Of a stretch of 64,000 nucleotides of DNA, positions 42,702 to 51,372 are shown piece by piece. The DNA is from an uncultured Ignavibacteria bacterium (GTDB taxonomy: Bacteria; Bacteroidota; Ignavibacteria; Tepidaquicellales; OLB5): contig CALMYL010000007.1 of assembly GCA_937873695.1 (NCBI GenBank), positions 124,001 through 188,000 on the forward strand, written 5' to 3'. The position numbers and the translations under genes were made by a program. Under the pieces are notes generated by a model. It ran no database searches. It was not told the origin of the DNA and worked only from the letters and a program-made list of their open reading frames with translations. How positions within the stretch are numbered: position 1 is the stretch's first letter; each line of letters starts with the position of its first letter.

Positions 42702-43328
42702 TTAACCAAGAGAGGTAATATCATTGCCGGCAAGATTATTCACATTAGCGGTTATCTTTTTGATATCCCAATCCCACCATTTTAACTCAAGAAGTTTGGC
42801 GATCTTATCATCATCAAAACGTTTGCGTATAAGCTTCGCGGGGTTCCCGCCAATTACTGAATACGGCTCAACATCCTTTGTGACAGTTGAATTTGCCGCA
42901 ATTATCGCGCCGTCACCAACGGTAATTCCCGCCATCAGTGTGCTGTTGTAACCGATCCATACATCGTTACCAATAACCATGTCACCTTTATAAGGATACT
43001 GCCTGCCTTCCATTGCTTTCTCCCATCCGCTGCCGAAAATGGCAAACGGGTAAGTTGAAAGCGCATCGGTTAAGTGATTAGCGCCGTTCATAATAAATTT
43101 TACATCTGAGGCTATCATGCAGAATTTGCCGATGATAAGTTTATCACCTGTGAAATCGAAATGATACTTCACATTCTTTTCGAAGTTGTGAACGTCCTCA
43201 AAATCATCGTAGTAAGTATAATCACCAACCAAAATGTTTGGATTTGTTATAATGTTCTTTAAAAAGCACAGTCTGTCATATCCCGCAAGCGGATAAATTG
43301 TGTTTTTATCTGGTCCGTTTTGTGGCAT
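42702..43328 (-). CDS. Vat/CatB-type xenobiotic acetyltransferase
   Basis: 208 residues, left-handed beta-helix (hexapeptide) acetyltransferase. KLIIGKFCMIASDVKFIMNG followed by ANHLTD (catalytic His), STYPFAIFGSGWEKAM, VIGNDVWIGYNSTLMAGI, GDGAIIAANSTVTKDV, YSVIGGNPAKLIRKRFDDD and LLELKWWDWDI follow the streptogramin A (Vat) acetyltransferases segment by segment. Family enzymes acetylate streptogramin A or chloramphenicol. Whether this one does is inference from motifs; other hexapeptide enzymes acetylate sugars. The neighbouring glycan cluster makes both possible. Confidence 0.8.
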   Translation of the reverse strand: MPQNGPDKNTIYPLAGYDRLCFLKNIITNPNILVGDYTYYDDFEDVHNFEKNVKYHFDFTGDKLIIGKFCMIASDVKFIMNGANHLTDALSTYPFAIFGSGWEKAMEGRQYPYKGDMVIGNDVWIGYNSTLMAGITVGDGAIIAANSTVTKDVEPYSVIGGNPAKLIRKRFDDDKIAKLLELKWWDWDIKKITANVNNLAGNDITSLG

Positions 43329-43349
43329 AAATTGTATGATTATGGAATT

Positions 43350-43654
43350 TCAATTACTCTCCAAAGATTTAAGCCTTTCGGGATTTTGTCTGTTATCCCA
43401 TACAGATTGAATATAAAGATCTTCCCCGTTAATCCTGTAAAAAATAGAATAATGTTTGAGAATGAAAAACGAACATTACTTCTGTTAGTTTTTTTACCTG
43501 CCAGTGGAAATTTTGAAAGAGTTACAGCAGAATTTTCAAACTGAGAATCCAATTTAATACTATATGTGTTGGATTTATTATTCTCAACCCAGAATCTGAA
43601 TATTTCGAATCTGTCTCTTAAAGCCCTCTCAGTCCATACTATTTTTTTTGCCAC
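43350..43654 (-). pseudogene. RelE/ParE-type toxin gene with frameshift in T6 run
   Basis: The frame from 43654 reads AKKIVWTERALRDRFEIFRFW and on to NIILFF, then runs into a non-homologous tail ending at 43340. In another frame the same DNA reads FYRINGEDLYIQSVWDNRQN followed by PERL and ends at the stop at 43350-43352. That tail is the normal RelE/ParE C-terminus, with D-N-R-x-N-P-E-R-L. The shift falls in the minus-strand T6 tract at 43439-43444; seven or four T would restore the frame. It is a decayed toxin, a slippage switch, or a homopolymer base-call error. It overlaps the antitoxin by 16 bases. Confidence 0.85.
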
Positions 43655-43872
43655 TGCTTAGCAATTTCATGCGCTTCTTCATGTGAGTAGACTTTGCCTT
43701 CAGAAATATTCCGGTCAGCTTCATTCAGTGCTTTTTCCTGATCTTCATTCAGCACGTATATTTCAGAATCTTCTTCAATGTGAATAAGATGCGAAATGCC
43801 TTCAAGCATTTCTACATTATCAGATTTGCTTATTTTTTCAATGAGTTTAATTTTAAGTTCAGCTGTTGTCAT
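43639..43872 (-). CDS. antitoxin-like component of second RelE/ParE-type module
   Basis: 77 residues: MTTAELKIKLIEKISKSDN, then YVLNEDQEKALNEADRNISE and GKVYSHEEAHEIAKQW. It aligns with the antitoxin at 9313-9549 along its length (M-T-T start, L-I-x-K-I, I-x-x-G-x-x-x-S-x-E-E). The toxin frame overlaps by 16 bases, exactly as in the first module, so the two modules are related copies. Confidence 0.75.
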   Translation of the reverse strand: MTTAELKIKLIEKISKSDNVEMLEGISHLIHIEEDSEIYVLNEDQEKALNEADRNISEGKVYSHEEAHEIAKQWQKK

Positions 43873-43966
43873 ATCCCGAATTCTATTTCAGTTAATTTAA
43901 AAATTTTTTGAATAATTTAACAGGAATATATTCTATTGAGCTTAAATTTGTAAAAACAGATACTTA

Positions 43967-44911
43967 TCAACCCGCTGCCCGCATTATCAAAAATGCATTA
44001 AGTGAAATGTATATAATGGAAACTGAATAAAAGCTCAGCCTATCCAGTTTTTTTGCTTTGGCTAAATACTCCGGTTTTTCGGTCTCGTTCCATTTGAAGG
44101 ATATTACCGCGACAACCAGAATTACAAAGATCGCGATAAATGTTATGTTGTGGATATTATCAAACAGTGTGTTGGATACAGTTGAAGGTACGACTGACTC
44201 AATAATATATTTATTACCCACGGCGGCAAAAAGGCCGCCAACGCAGAGCCCAAGTCTATCACTTGGCTTTACAAAGAATGCCAGCAGAACAATTGAAAAC
44301 GCAACATACACACCGGTGAGCATTTTGAAAAGAGTGTTCCAAGAATTTTCACGGGTAAGGAAAATATCGGCTGTCACCGATGGATATGTGCTTGAGCCTT
44401 TTATCACAGGGTCGCCAAAAGTTGTATTGTAGGTTTGATTATTTACGTAAAATGCCAGTGAATCAATTTTCCAGTTGCTCAAAAGCAGGTTTGAATCAAT
44501 GGCTGAATTTCCGGCATCGGTAATGAAGGCGAGTTTTTTGGTATCGTAAATAGTGTGATCAATATGCAGCGTTAATTTCTGCTTATCGAACGGAAAAGAA
44601 GAGACATCCCACTCCTTGAAAACAACGGCGCTGAATTTCATCATATCCCAATTGATCCCGTCCTTTTTCATTTTGGAATAGTTTGTAAAGGATGATGATT
44701 TGGAATTGGTAACTTCAAGGGCATCATTGAACTGGAGACTATCATTTTTGTAATTGAACCACATCCAGAAATCAGATGAGAAGCTTTGATCGCTGATGTT
44801 GAAATCGGTAAGAGAGTTGATGTATATGCCCACCTTACAGGTGTCTTCTGCGGAGCGGGTGAAAGAGCTGCCCAATACAAGAAGCAGCAATACAGATAAA
44901 ATTTTATTCAT
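43967..44911 (-). CDS. pentameric ligand-gated ion channel (Cys-loop-like) homologue
   Basis: 314 residues. Signal peptide about 1-20. The extracellular-type domain opens with CKVGIYINSLTDFNISDQSF and SDFWMWFNYKND and carries WDVSSFPFDKQKLTLHID, the F-P-F-D-x-Q-x-L signature of pentameric ligand-gated channels. Four hydrophobic segments follow: about 191-213, 219-241, 251-273 and 290-311. The second, RLGLCVGGLFAAVGNKYIIE then SVVP, corresponds to the pore-lining M2. As in bacterial relatives (GLIC, ELIC) no Cys-loop disulphide pair is seen. It likely forms an inner-membrane channel gated by an unknown ligand or pH. Monocistronic. Confidence 0.8.
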   Translation of the reverse strand: MNKILSVLLLLVLGSSFTRSAEDTCKVGIYINSLTDFNISDQSFSSDFWMWFNYKNDSLQFNDALEVTNSKSSSFTNYSKMKKDGINWDMMKFSAVVFKEWDVSSFPFDKQKLTLHIDHTIYDTKKLAFITDAGNSAIDSNLLLSNWKIDSLAFYVNNQTYNTTFGDPVIKGSSTYPSVTADIFLTRENSWNTLFKMLTGVYVAFSIVLLAFFVKPSDRLGLCVGGLFAAVGNKYIIESVVPSTVSNTLFDNIHNITFIAIFVILVVAVISFKWNETEKPEYLAKAKKLDRLSFYSVSIIYISLNAFLIMRAAG

Positions 44912-45016
44912 TAAATTTATTGATTATTAGAATTAACTTGCCGTTTACATTTTGATGGCAAATTTAACAATGTAATATTATAATTGTTAGTTAATAATTT
45001 ATATTAGTTTGAACTT

Positions 45017-46099
45017 ATGGCTGAACCGTTAAAGAATATGTATAACAAGCCCTACCTGGAAAAATTCGCGGGTGTATTTAAAGAGATTCACCCGGGGTTT
45101 GATACGAAAAGATTCATGAAACTGGTTTTTGATAATGAGTGGGGTAACCGCGAGCTTAAAGGGCGGATGAGCCACATTGCGCGTCAATTAAATGAAGTTT
45201 TGCCAGGTGATTACAAAAGGAACGTTTCAATTCTTAAAAAAGCTGTGCCGCATTTTAAGGGATTTTTATCAATGATATTTCCGGACTATGTTGAACAATT
45301 CGGCCTTGAAGATCCTAAAACATCTGTTCCCGCGCTTGAGCTTTTCACGCAATACGGCAGCAGTGAGTTTGCGGTACGACCCTTTATAATAAAATACCCG
45401 GAAATATTAATACCTGAAATAATGAAATGGGCAAAGCATAAAAATCACCATGTAAGGAGACTTGCCTCCGAAGGCTCCCGGCCGCGCCTGCCGTGGGCAA
45501 TTGCATTGCCGGAATTCAAACGCGATCCGCGACCGGTATTGAAAGTACTGGAATTGCTTAAGAATGATGAATCAGAGTACGTAAGGAAAAGCGTGGCAAA
45601 TAACCTTAACGATATTTCGAAGGATAATCCGGCACTGGCATTTGAAACTGCCAAAAAATGGTACGGCAAAAGTAAAAACACAGACTGGATAGTTAAACAT
45701 GCAATGCGGGGTCTGCTGAAAAAAGGGAACACCGATGCGCTCAGACTCTTCGGGTGGCATGGTTCTGAGGGAATAGAAACAACAAATCTGAAGCTAAACA
45801 GCACGAAAGTTCAACCCGGCGGAAAACTTGAATTTTCATTTTCAATTGAACCCGTAAAACCTGTAAATGAGAACGTAAGGCTTGAATACACAATAGATTT
45901 TATTACATCATCAGGAAAGATTAGCAGGAAAATTTTCAAAATTACCGAAGGTAAGTTTGAAAAAGGGAAAATTTATAAATTTTCGAAAATGCATTCGTTT
46001 AAAGATCTGACAATACGGAAACACTTTAAAGGTCAGCACTTAATTGGAATAATTGTGAACGGAGAAAGAACTGCTGAGAAGAAATTTTATGTTGTGTAA
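45017..46099 (+). CDS. alkC: AlkC-type DNA alkylation repair protein
   Basis: 360 residues. Residues about 1-250 form a HEAT-repeat array of the AlkC/AlkD superfamily (FDTKRFMKLVFDNEWGNREL, KMKRWAKHKN-like helices, HHVRRLASEGSRPRLPWA, ESEYVRKSVANNLNDISKDN). Residues about 255-360 form a beta-rich Ig-like domain (LKLNSTKVQPGGKLEFSF to IVNGERTAEKKF), the C-terminal extension that distinguishes AlkC from AlkD. These glycosylases remove alkylated bases such as 3-methyladenine. Cytoplasmic; it stands alone. Confidence 0.85.
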   Translation: MAEPLKNMYNKPYLEKFAGVFKEIHPGFDTKRFMKLVFDNEWGNRELKGRMSHIARQLNEVLPGDYKRNVSILKKAVPHFKGFLSMIFPDYVEQFGLEDPKTSVPALELFTQYGSSEFAVRPFIIKYPEILIPEIMKWAKHKNHHVRRLASEGSRPRLPWAIALPEFKRDPRPVLKVLELLKNDESEYVRKSVANNLNDISKDNPALAFETAKKWYGKSKNTDWIVKHAMRGLLKKGNTDALRLFGWHGSEGIETTNLKLNSTKVQPGGKLEFSFSIEPVKPVNENVRLEYTIDFITSSGKISRKIFKITEGKFEKGKIYKFSKMHSFKDLTIRKHFKGQHLIGIIVNGERTAEKKFYVV

Positions 46100-46176
46100 A
46101 GATATTATTTCGCCCTTTCAGGGCTGGTTAAAAATATTGTAATTTCATCGATCAAAAAGTCAACATTTCAGAATAT

Positions 46177-46695
46177 TTATTTTCTCAATTCAAAGATCCT
46201 TACGTTATCGTATGTTGATTTGTGGCACGTAACACAAGCTTTGCCGTTTTTGCTTACACTGTACTCAACATCTCCCGAAGGTGAGTATTCTGCCCACAGC
46301 CAGTCCTTATTTGAATTTGGCGCACCTTTGAGCTTTACCATCACAGCAAGAATTTCAGCCGCACCCGTTTTTTCGGAGTAGATCTCTTTTACAATAATTG
46401 ATGAATCGGGAAACATTATACCTTTGGGAAGATGTCCATCTTGATTCAGTACATCTGCAGCTTTTTTATTGAACCTGATACGCATAAAATTATCGTGTGC
46501 CCGCTCGGTTTCTTCGGTAGTTGGCAGAATTTCGGGATTATTCTGATAGTAATAATAACCGGTATCGGAAGTTATCCATTTGAATAACTGATCATCATCG
46601 GCGTTATTTCCGGCGGAAAACAGAAATATATAACCTGTAATTGCAAAAGCAATAAAAATAAATGCCAGATTCTGGATCACTTTTCTTTTTTTCAT
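46177..46695 (-). CDS. cytochrome P460 family protein
   Basis: 172 residues with an N-terminal anchor or signal segment (residues about 9-28). PKGIMFPDSSIIVKEIY, ILAVMVKLKGAP, WLWAEYSPSGDVEYSV and a single heme-binding C-V-T-C-H near the C-terminus match cytochrome P460. Covalent c-type heme and a periplasmic site are expected. Members oxidise hydroxylamine or are of unknown role. No nitrification gene is nearby, so the substrate is open. Confidence 0.85.
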   Translation of the reverse strand: MKKRKVIQNLAFIFIAFAITGYIFLFSAGNNADDDQLFKWITSDTGYYYYQNNPEILPTTEETERAHDNFMRIRFNKKAADVLNQDGHLPKGIMFPDSSIIVKEIYSEKTGAAEILAVMVKLKGAPNSNKDWLWAEYSPSGDVEYSVSKNGKACVTCHKSTYDNVRIFELRK

Positions 46696-46796
46696 TATCT
46701 GAATGGTTTTATTTATGAATTCAGGCTTCTTTAACAGAGTAATACGAAAATATCAGAGCAGTACGAAAATATTTTACTGAACAGAAAGTTCAGTTA

Positions 46797-47315
46797 TTAA
46801 GTCAATTTCCTGATATCAAACAGATTAACAAATCGCGAGACAGTTTTTTGCAGAAAAACGGGAATCCATGGATGGTAAATATCATACTTTCCGCACATTC
46901 CGGCAGCCTGCATAAAAGTTGGGGCACCGTTATTTTTGGTCTTTCCCAAAGAAGCCAGCGCAAAAATTTCTTCAAAAAACTCTTCAGTGTTTTTTGCAGG
47001 AATAAATCTGACATTGAGCTCTGAAGATGTCTCAGGGTTATTCCACCAGCGGTGCGGAATCCCCTTTTTCATTAGTATTGTTTCACCCGGTTTTATTACA
47101 AATTTTTTTGCCCCGACTTCAACATTTACCATACCGGAAATTACTCCGAATATCTCGTCCTGTTCTGTGTGAACATGTTTCATTGGCACGATACTGCCCG
47201 GTTTCAGCACAAGCAGAAACTCCAGAAATGCCCCGCCGGTCATTTGAGCGGTTTGCAAAAAAGTCAGTGTTTCACCTGTGATCGGGTTAGAAATGGTCTG
47301 TCCGGGAATAGCCAT
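46797..47315 (-). CDS. cupin-domain protein
   Basis: 172 residues. The cupin barrel spans about 30-115: the first motif is P-x-K-H-V-H-T-E-Q-D-E (two His and Glu metal ligands) followed by VISGMVNVEV, the second KPGETILMKKGIPHRWWN with the last His. A C-terminal helical extension (ALASLGKTKN onwards) is unassigned. Cytoplasmic; possibly a small metal-dependent enzyme or sugar-binding cupin. It lies 102 bases from the P460 gene; linkage is unclear. Confidence 0.75.
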   Translation of the reverse strand: MAIPGQTISNPITGETLTFLQTAQMTGGAFLEFLLVLKPGSIVPMKHVHTEQDEIFGVISGMVNVEVGAKKFVIKPGETILMKKGIPHRWWNNPETSSELNVRFIPAKNTEEFFEEIFALASLGKTKNNGAPTFMQAAGMCGKYDIYHPWIPVFLQKTVSRFVNLFDIRKLT

Positions 47316-47349
47316 AATTTCATTAAAATGGTTTCAAAGTGCCCCGCAT

Positions 47350-48942
47350 TTATTCAGAATCTTCAGGGGGTTCATAGGTCATAACCAGCCATTTTTCTGT
47401 TTCCATTTCAAGCTGGATGCCATTTCTTATATACGGTTTCTTAGCCGTTAGCTCACTAAAGACCCTGTTCATCATCGTGTTCGGATTCTTGCGGTACATA
47501 ATAATGCCTTTGGGATTTTTCTGCATGAATGATTTGATCTCAGCGGTAAGTCCCTCTTTATCAACCGGCACGTTATAACTGCTGATAAGGATCTTTTCTG
47601 GCGGTGCCAGTTTTGTGCGGTAAGGCACATAAAATATACTGGAAGCGTTATCATCAGCATCAAATATCAGTGCCGGGTATTTATCAATAAAATGATCGAC
47701 AAAATATATTAGTTTATCCGTTTCTTCGGGTTCATCGGCAGTAACTATGAACTGGATCACCTTCGGGAACATCTTGTTGTATTTTTCGGGAACCCATTCC
47801 TTTACGTACGAAAGCGGGATGCAGGATAGTATTACAACAGAAGCGAACGCACCCTGCAGTATTCCCGAGCGCATTTTTAAAAGATCAGTATTCAACCCCG
47901 CCGCGGCAATAACCGGGGCTATTAAAAATACCAGATACAGATAATGTGTGGTGTGGTAAATAGCAGACTTCGCGCCGGCAAGACCGTTGACCAGCGAAGG
48001 CGCCAGTACCGGAATGAGCAGTGCAATCAGGAAAACTTTAGGGTACCCTTTATAGAAATATATTGTACCTTTAATGAAGTAATAAAAGAGTATAACTGTT
48101 AAACCCAGCGCAAGAAAGTAGTAAGGAAGGAAAAATCCTTTAGCTCTTAAGCCAAGGCTTAAGCCTTGTATGTTTACCGTATCGGTATATTGATCAGCGG
48201 CGTTTATAGTTTTGAAGGGCTCGCCGTAAAGCGCATAGCTTATGGCAATCCAGATAACCTGGAAGAGGAGCGAGAGCCCGATGTAGTAACAGCATCCGTT
48301 CCTTCGGGTCATAAACGCAAGAATGCACATTGGTATTATTACAAAAATCGCCTCTGGTCTTGATGCGAGGGCAATGAAGGAAAACAACCCTGAGATAACA
48401 AAATATTTCACTGATCTATCAGAAGCCAGAGCCTTTATGAAATAATACAACATAATGCAAGCTGCGGCTAAGAACGTCTGCTGGGCATAAGGTTCAAAGT
48501 TCAGCCTGAATATTACAGGATTTAAAGAAGCTATAATGAAAGCAAGAAGCGCAGTTTTAAAATCTGTCAGTACAAGCGTCATTTTGAAAACGTATGTGCA
48601 CGCAATTGTCATTACGGCTATCATTGTAAGCGCTGAAGTAAAAAACAGCTCTCCCGTTATTTTTAATATTGGACCCATGAAATAAAACCACAGCGGATGA
48701 CCTGATTCAGGCAGAACAAAAAAGGGCTTCTGAGACCACCATAAGGCATTCCACACTCTTGTAGCTGAATCACCCATATCCATCATGTTAAACGGAATGA
48801 GATATATTTTTAATGCTATTGAAATTATGATTGCCGCGGCAAAGAGGCCCATTTGCATGCCTGAAAGTTTTTCAGGTTTCAGGGTAAACTCACCTGAACT
48901 TAGCAGCCCGGGGAAAAGAAACGGTTTTTTGATGTTTGTCAT
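47350..48942 (-). CDS. GT-C family membrane glycosyltransferase
   Basis: 530 residues with about eleven transmembrane helices and a C-terminal soluble domain (about 400-530). The first loop carries MDMGDSATRVWNALWW, an acidic motif in the position of the GT39/ArnT catalytic Asp, and PFFVLPESGHPLWFYF. The pattern matches polyprenyl-phosphate-sugar-dependent transferases that add sugars on the periplasmic side. The GT2 and GT4 genes upstream on this strand form a likely transcription unit. Confidence 0.75.
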   Translation of the reverse strand: MTNIKKPFLFPGLLSSGEFTLKPEKLSGMQMGLFAAAIIISIALKIYLIPFNMMDMGDSATRVWNALWWSQKPFFVLPESGHPLWFYFMGPILKITGELFFTSALTMIAVMTIACTYVFKMTLVLTDFKTALLAFIIASLNPVIFRLNFEPYAQQTFLAAACIMLYYFIKALASDRSVKYFVISGLFSFIALASRPEAIFVIIPMCILAFMTRRNGCCYYIGLSLLFQVIWIAISYALYGEPFKTINAADQYTDTVNIQGLSLGLRAKGFFLPYYFLALGLTVILFYYFIKGTIYFYKGYPKVFLIALLIPVLAPSLVNGLAGAKSAIYHTTHYLYLVFLIAPVIAAAGLNTDLLKMRSGILQGAFASVVILSCIPLSYVKEWVPEKYNKMFPKVIQFIVTADEPEETDKLIYFVDHFIDKYPALIFDADDNASSIFYVPYRTKLAPPEKILISSYNVPVDKEGLTAEIKSFMQKNPKGIIMYRKNPNTMMNRVFSELTAKKPYIRNGIQLEMETEKWLVMTYEPPEDSE

Positions 48943-48991
48943 TAAGTATCCAATTTTTTAAACGATGCGTTAATTCAGCTGCAATTCAGCT

Positions 48992-49957
48992 TTATTTGAT
49001 AAAATGCAAACGTGGTTTTCCTTTATGCCCAAATATTCCGGCATAGGTTCCTTTAATGTAATAAAAGCCCAGCTTAAGATCGCATACTTTTATGAACCAC
49101 AGCAGCCTGAATGGAAATTTTATACTATCCGTTAAATACGATATCAGCAAATTGAAATATAGACCATGTTTGCGAAAATACAAATATTTATTTCTTTGAA
49201 TAAGGTAATATTCAAAGTAATAACCCTGTTTGTTTTCTTTGCTCCATTTGTGGTTATGCCAAAGAATGGCTTTCTTTATGGCAGTACATTTATACCCGGC
49301 ATTTTTAATTCGGCGGGCAAGATCTATTTCATCGCCGTACGCAAAATAATCTTCTTCCCACAAGCCCGTTTTTTTCAGCACATCAGCTCTTATAAATGTA
49401 GCAGCACCGGGCATAACATCAGCATAAGCCACGTCCGGAATCCGGCTTTCGTTCAGTTTATAGTCGGCACCCTCGTAATATTTCAGTATTTTATAGGTGT
49501 TAAAGTCAGCTTTCGCTCCGAATTCCTGAATCCGCCCCATTGTTCTGCTGCCTTCCCAGAAAAGTATAAGCGGCGCGGCTGCTGCTGCCGCGGGGTCATT
49601 TGCCAGTGATGCGCTTAGCGCGGAAAGGCAATTGCTTTCAAGTATGGTATCATTATTAAGAAAAAACACATATTCACAGCCGTCTTCAATAGCTACTTTT
49701 GCCCCGATATTGTTTCCGCCGGCAAAGCCTGTGTTTCCACCTGCTGAAATATATTCGATATTTAAATTAATTCCTGCATTCAGCGATACGGAAAACATTT
49801 TATCTGAATCATCAGGATTGTTATCTACAAAATAGATCTTAAAATCCTTTTCACTTTGTGCTGCAAGCGAATTGTACAGCAGCTCCAGATTTTGTTTCTG
49901 CCGGAACATGACCAATACTATACCTATCTTAGCCAATAGCGCCCCCGTCATAAACAT
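48992..49957 (-). CDS. GT2 family glycosyltransferase, rhamnosyltransferase-like
   Basis: 321 residues. IGIVLVMFRQKQNLELLYNS, then FKIYFVDNNPDDSD (donor Asp), NTGFAGGNNIGAKVAIEDG, YVFFLNNDTIL (D-x-D-like site), GAATFIRADVL and YFAYGDEIDLARRIKNAG (catalytic Asp-Glu-x-D) define the GT2 subfamily with rhamnosyl- or galactofuranosyltransferases. GHNHKWSKE follows. Its 5' end overlaps the GT4 gene by 29 bases. Cytoplasmic or membrane-associated. Confidence 0.85.
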   Translation of the reverse strand: MFMTGALLAKIGIVLVMFRQKQNLELLYNSLAAQSEKDFKIYFVDNNPDDSDKMFSVSLNAGINLNIEYISAGGNTGFAGGNNIGAKVAIEDGCEYVFFLNNDTILESNCLSALSASLANDPAAAAAAPLILFWEGSRTMGRIQEFGAKADFNTYKILKYYEGADYKLNESRIPDVAYADVMPGAATFIRADVLKKTGLWEEDYFAYGDEIDLARRIKNAGYKCTAIKKAILWHNHKWSKENKQGYYFEYYLIQRNKYLYFRKHGLYFNLLISYLTDSIKFPFRLLWFIKVCDLKLGFYYIKGTYAGIFGHKGKPRLHFIK

Positions 49958-51203
49958 TATTTATCAGACCTATGTAATAATCAGATACTTTTTCGATGGT
50001 GTGGTTTTGAACCGCAAAATCAGCTGCCTGAATGCCGAGCTTTTTCGCGGCAGAAGGCTCGCTGACAAGCTTTTTCATTGCTCCTGCAACCGCAGTACTG
50101 TTTAATTCAGTTAACAGGCCATTGGAAGAATTAATAAACAGACCCGTATCACCCGTACTGCTTGCTATAATAGCATTGCCGCAGGCCATTGCTTCCAGCA
50201 CGCTTTGCGAAGGGTAGTTGGTACCTGATTGAAGCGAAACGAACACAGAAGTACGGCTGAAGATCTCCGGGGGATTCTTATGGAATGTGAAGTTTACGCT
50301 TTCCTGTAAGCCCAATTGAGCAATGTACTCTTTAATTACGCTTACAAGCGAGCCTTCGCCAAGCAAGTGAAATTTCACGTGCGGGTACTCATGCAATACT
50401 TCACGGGCTGCATCAAGGTACATCAGCGGATTTTTATCCGGCTCAAGCCGTGCTGCAAACGCAATTTCAAAATTTTTCTTTTCACCAATCACACATTTGC
50501 TGTAATCAATGAATGAACATGGCGCTATTGAAATTTTTTCCCCTGGAATTTCCACGCCGAGTTTTTTAACGCCTTCTGCAATATACGGACTGAGGAAATC
50601 AACCATATCAGCTAAGTGAAGTATATAGTTGAAGGAGTAATACTTTCTGTACCATAATCTTTTGGTATCGCTTAATACTTCGCTGAACCAGCTGTCCATA
50701 TCAGAGAAGATGATTTTTACTCCGCGGATCTTGTTTTCTTTGTAGAACACAAGCGGCAGGCCGCCGGCATAGACCCCTATCAGTACTTCTATGTTGTTTT
50801 GTTTTCTGATACGTTCGATCTGCAGGAATATTTCTTTCTGTTTCCTTTTGTTCTTATAGAACCAGAAAATTTTTCTGGCAAGTGAAGTATTTCTGTCAAC
50901 GTCAAACGGATCAGGGATAATATCATTATACTGATCGGGAATACCTGTTTCGGTCTGCGGCACAGTGTTACCGGTATTGCCTGTTTGGATAATATGAAGA
51001 TTGTTAAGGGAAAGTTCAGGAAATGCGCGATTGATATGCTGCTGCATCAGCGGATTAATGATAAAATGAAATTTCCCCGGGTATAAGTTCTGCAAATGCG
51101 CAAAAAGATTTGTAAATCTCTTTTCAGCTCCGCCAAATGCGCCGCTGGGGAAGATAACAAACGCAGTATTAAGTAAACTGGAATTTGGCTTCGCGGTATT
51201 CAA
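49929..51203 (-). CDS. family 4 glycosyltransferase
   Basis: 424 residues. FVIFPSGAFGGAEKRFTNLF is the G-G-A-x-x-x glycine-rich N-terminal motif of GT4; IIFSDMDSWFSEVL, ISIAPCSFIDYSKC, EIAFAARLEPDKNPLMYLDA and VFVSLQSGTNYPSQSVLEAMACGNAIIAS then TGDTGLF are the C-terminal donor site with Glu. It is the first gene of the 47350-51203 unit and overlaps the GT2 gene. Substrate unknown. Confidence 0.85.
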   Translation of the reverse strand: MNTAKPNSSLLNTAFVIFPSGAFGGAEKRFTNLFAHLQNLYPGKFHFIINPLMQQHINRAFPELSLNNLHIIQTGNTGNTVPQTETGIPDQYNDIIPDPFDVDRNTSLARKIFWFYKNKRKQKEIFLQIERIRKQNNIEVLIGVYAGGLPLVFYKENKIRGVKIIFSDMDSWFSEVLSDTKRLWYRKYYSFNYILHLADMVDFLSPYIAEGVKKLGVEIPGEKISIAPCSFIDYSKCVIGEKKNFEIAFAARLEPDKNPLMYLDAAREVLHEYPHVKFHLLGEGSLVSVIKEYIAQLGLQESVNFTFHKNPPEIFSRTSVFVSLQSGTNYPSQSVLEAMACGNAIIASSTGDTGLFINSSNGLLTELNSTAVAGAMKKLVSEPSAAKKLGIQAADFAVQNHTIEKVSDYYIGLINNVYDGGAIG

Positions 51204-51372
51204 TATCCTGAAATTTATAAATTTTAGTTCAACCGGTTCAAATATAGTTTACTATATAATTTATAAATAGTAAAAAATTTGATATTTTTAGCTATTTGTC
51301 CTAAAATTTCACGTTTTAGGGCTATTAAAATCGACTTGCAGATAATATGAATGGTTTTTAGATTTATAGATT

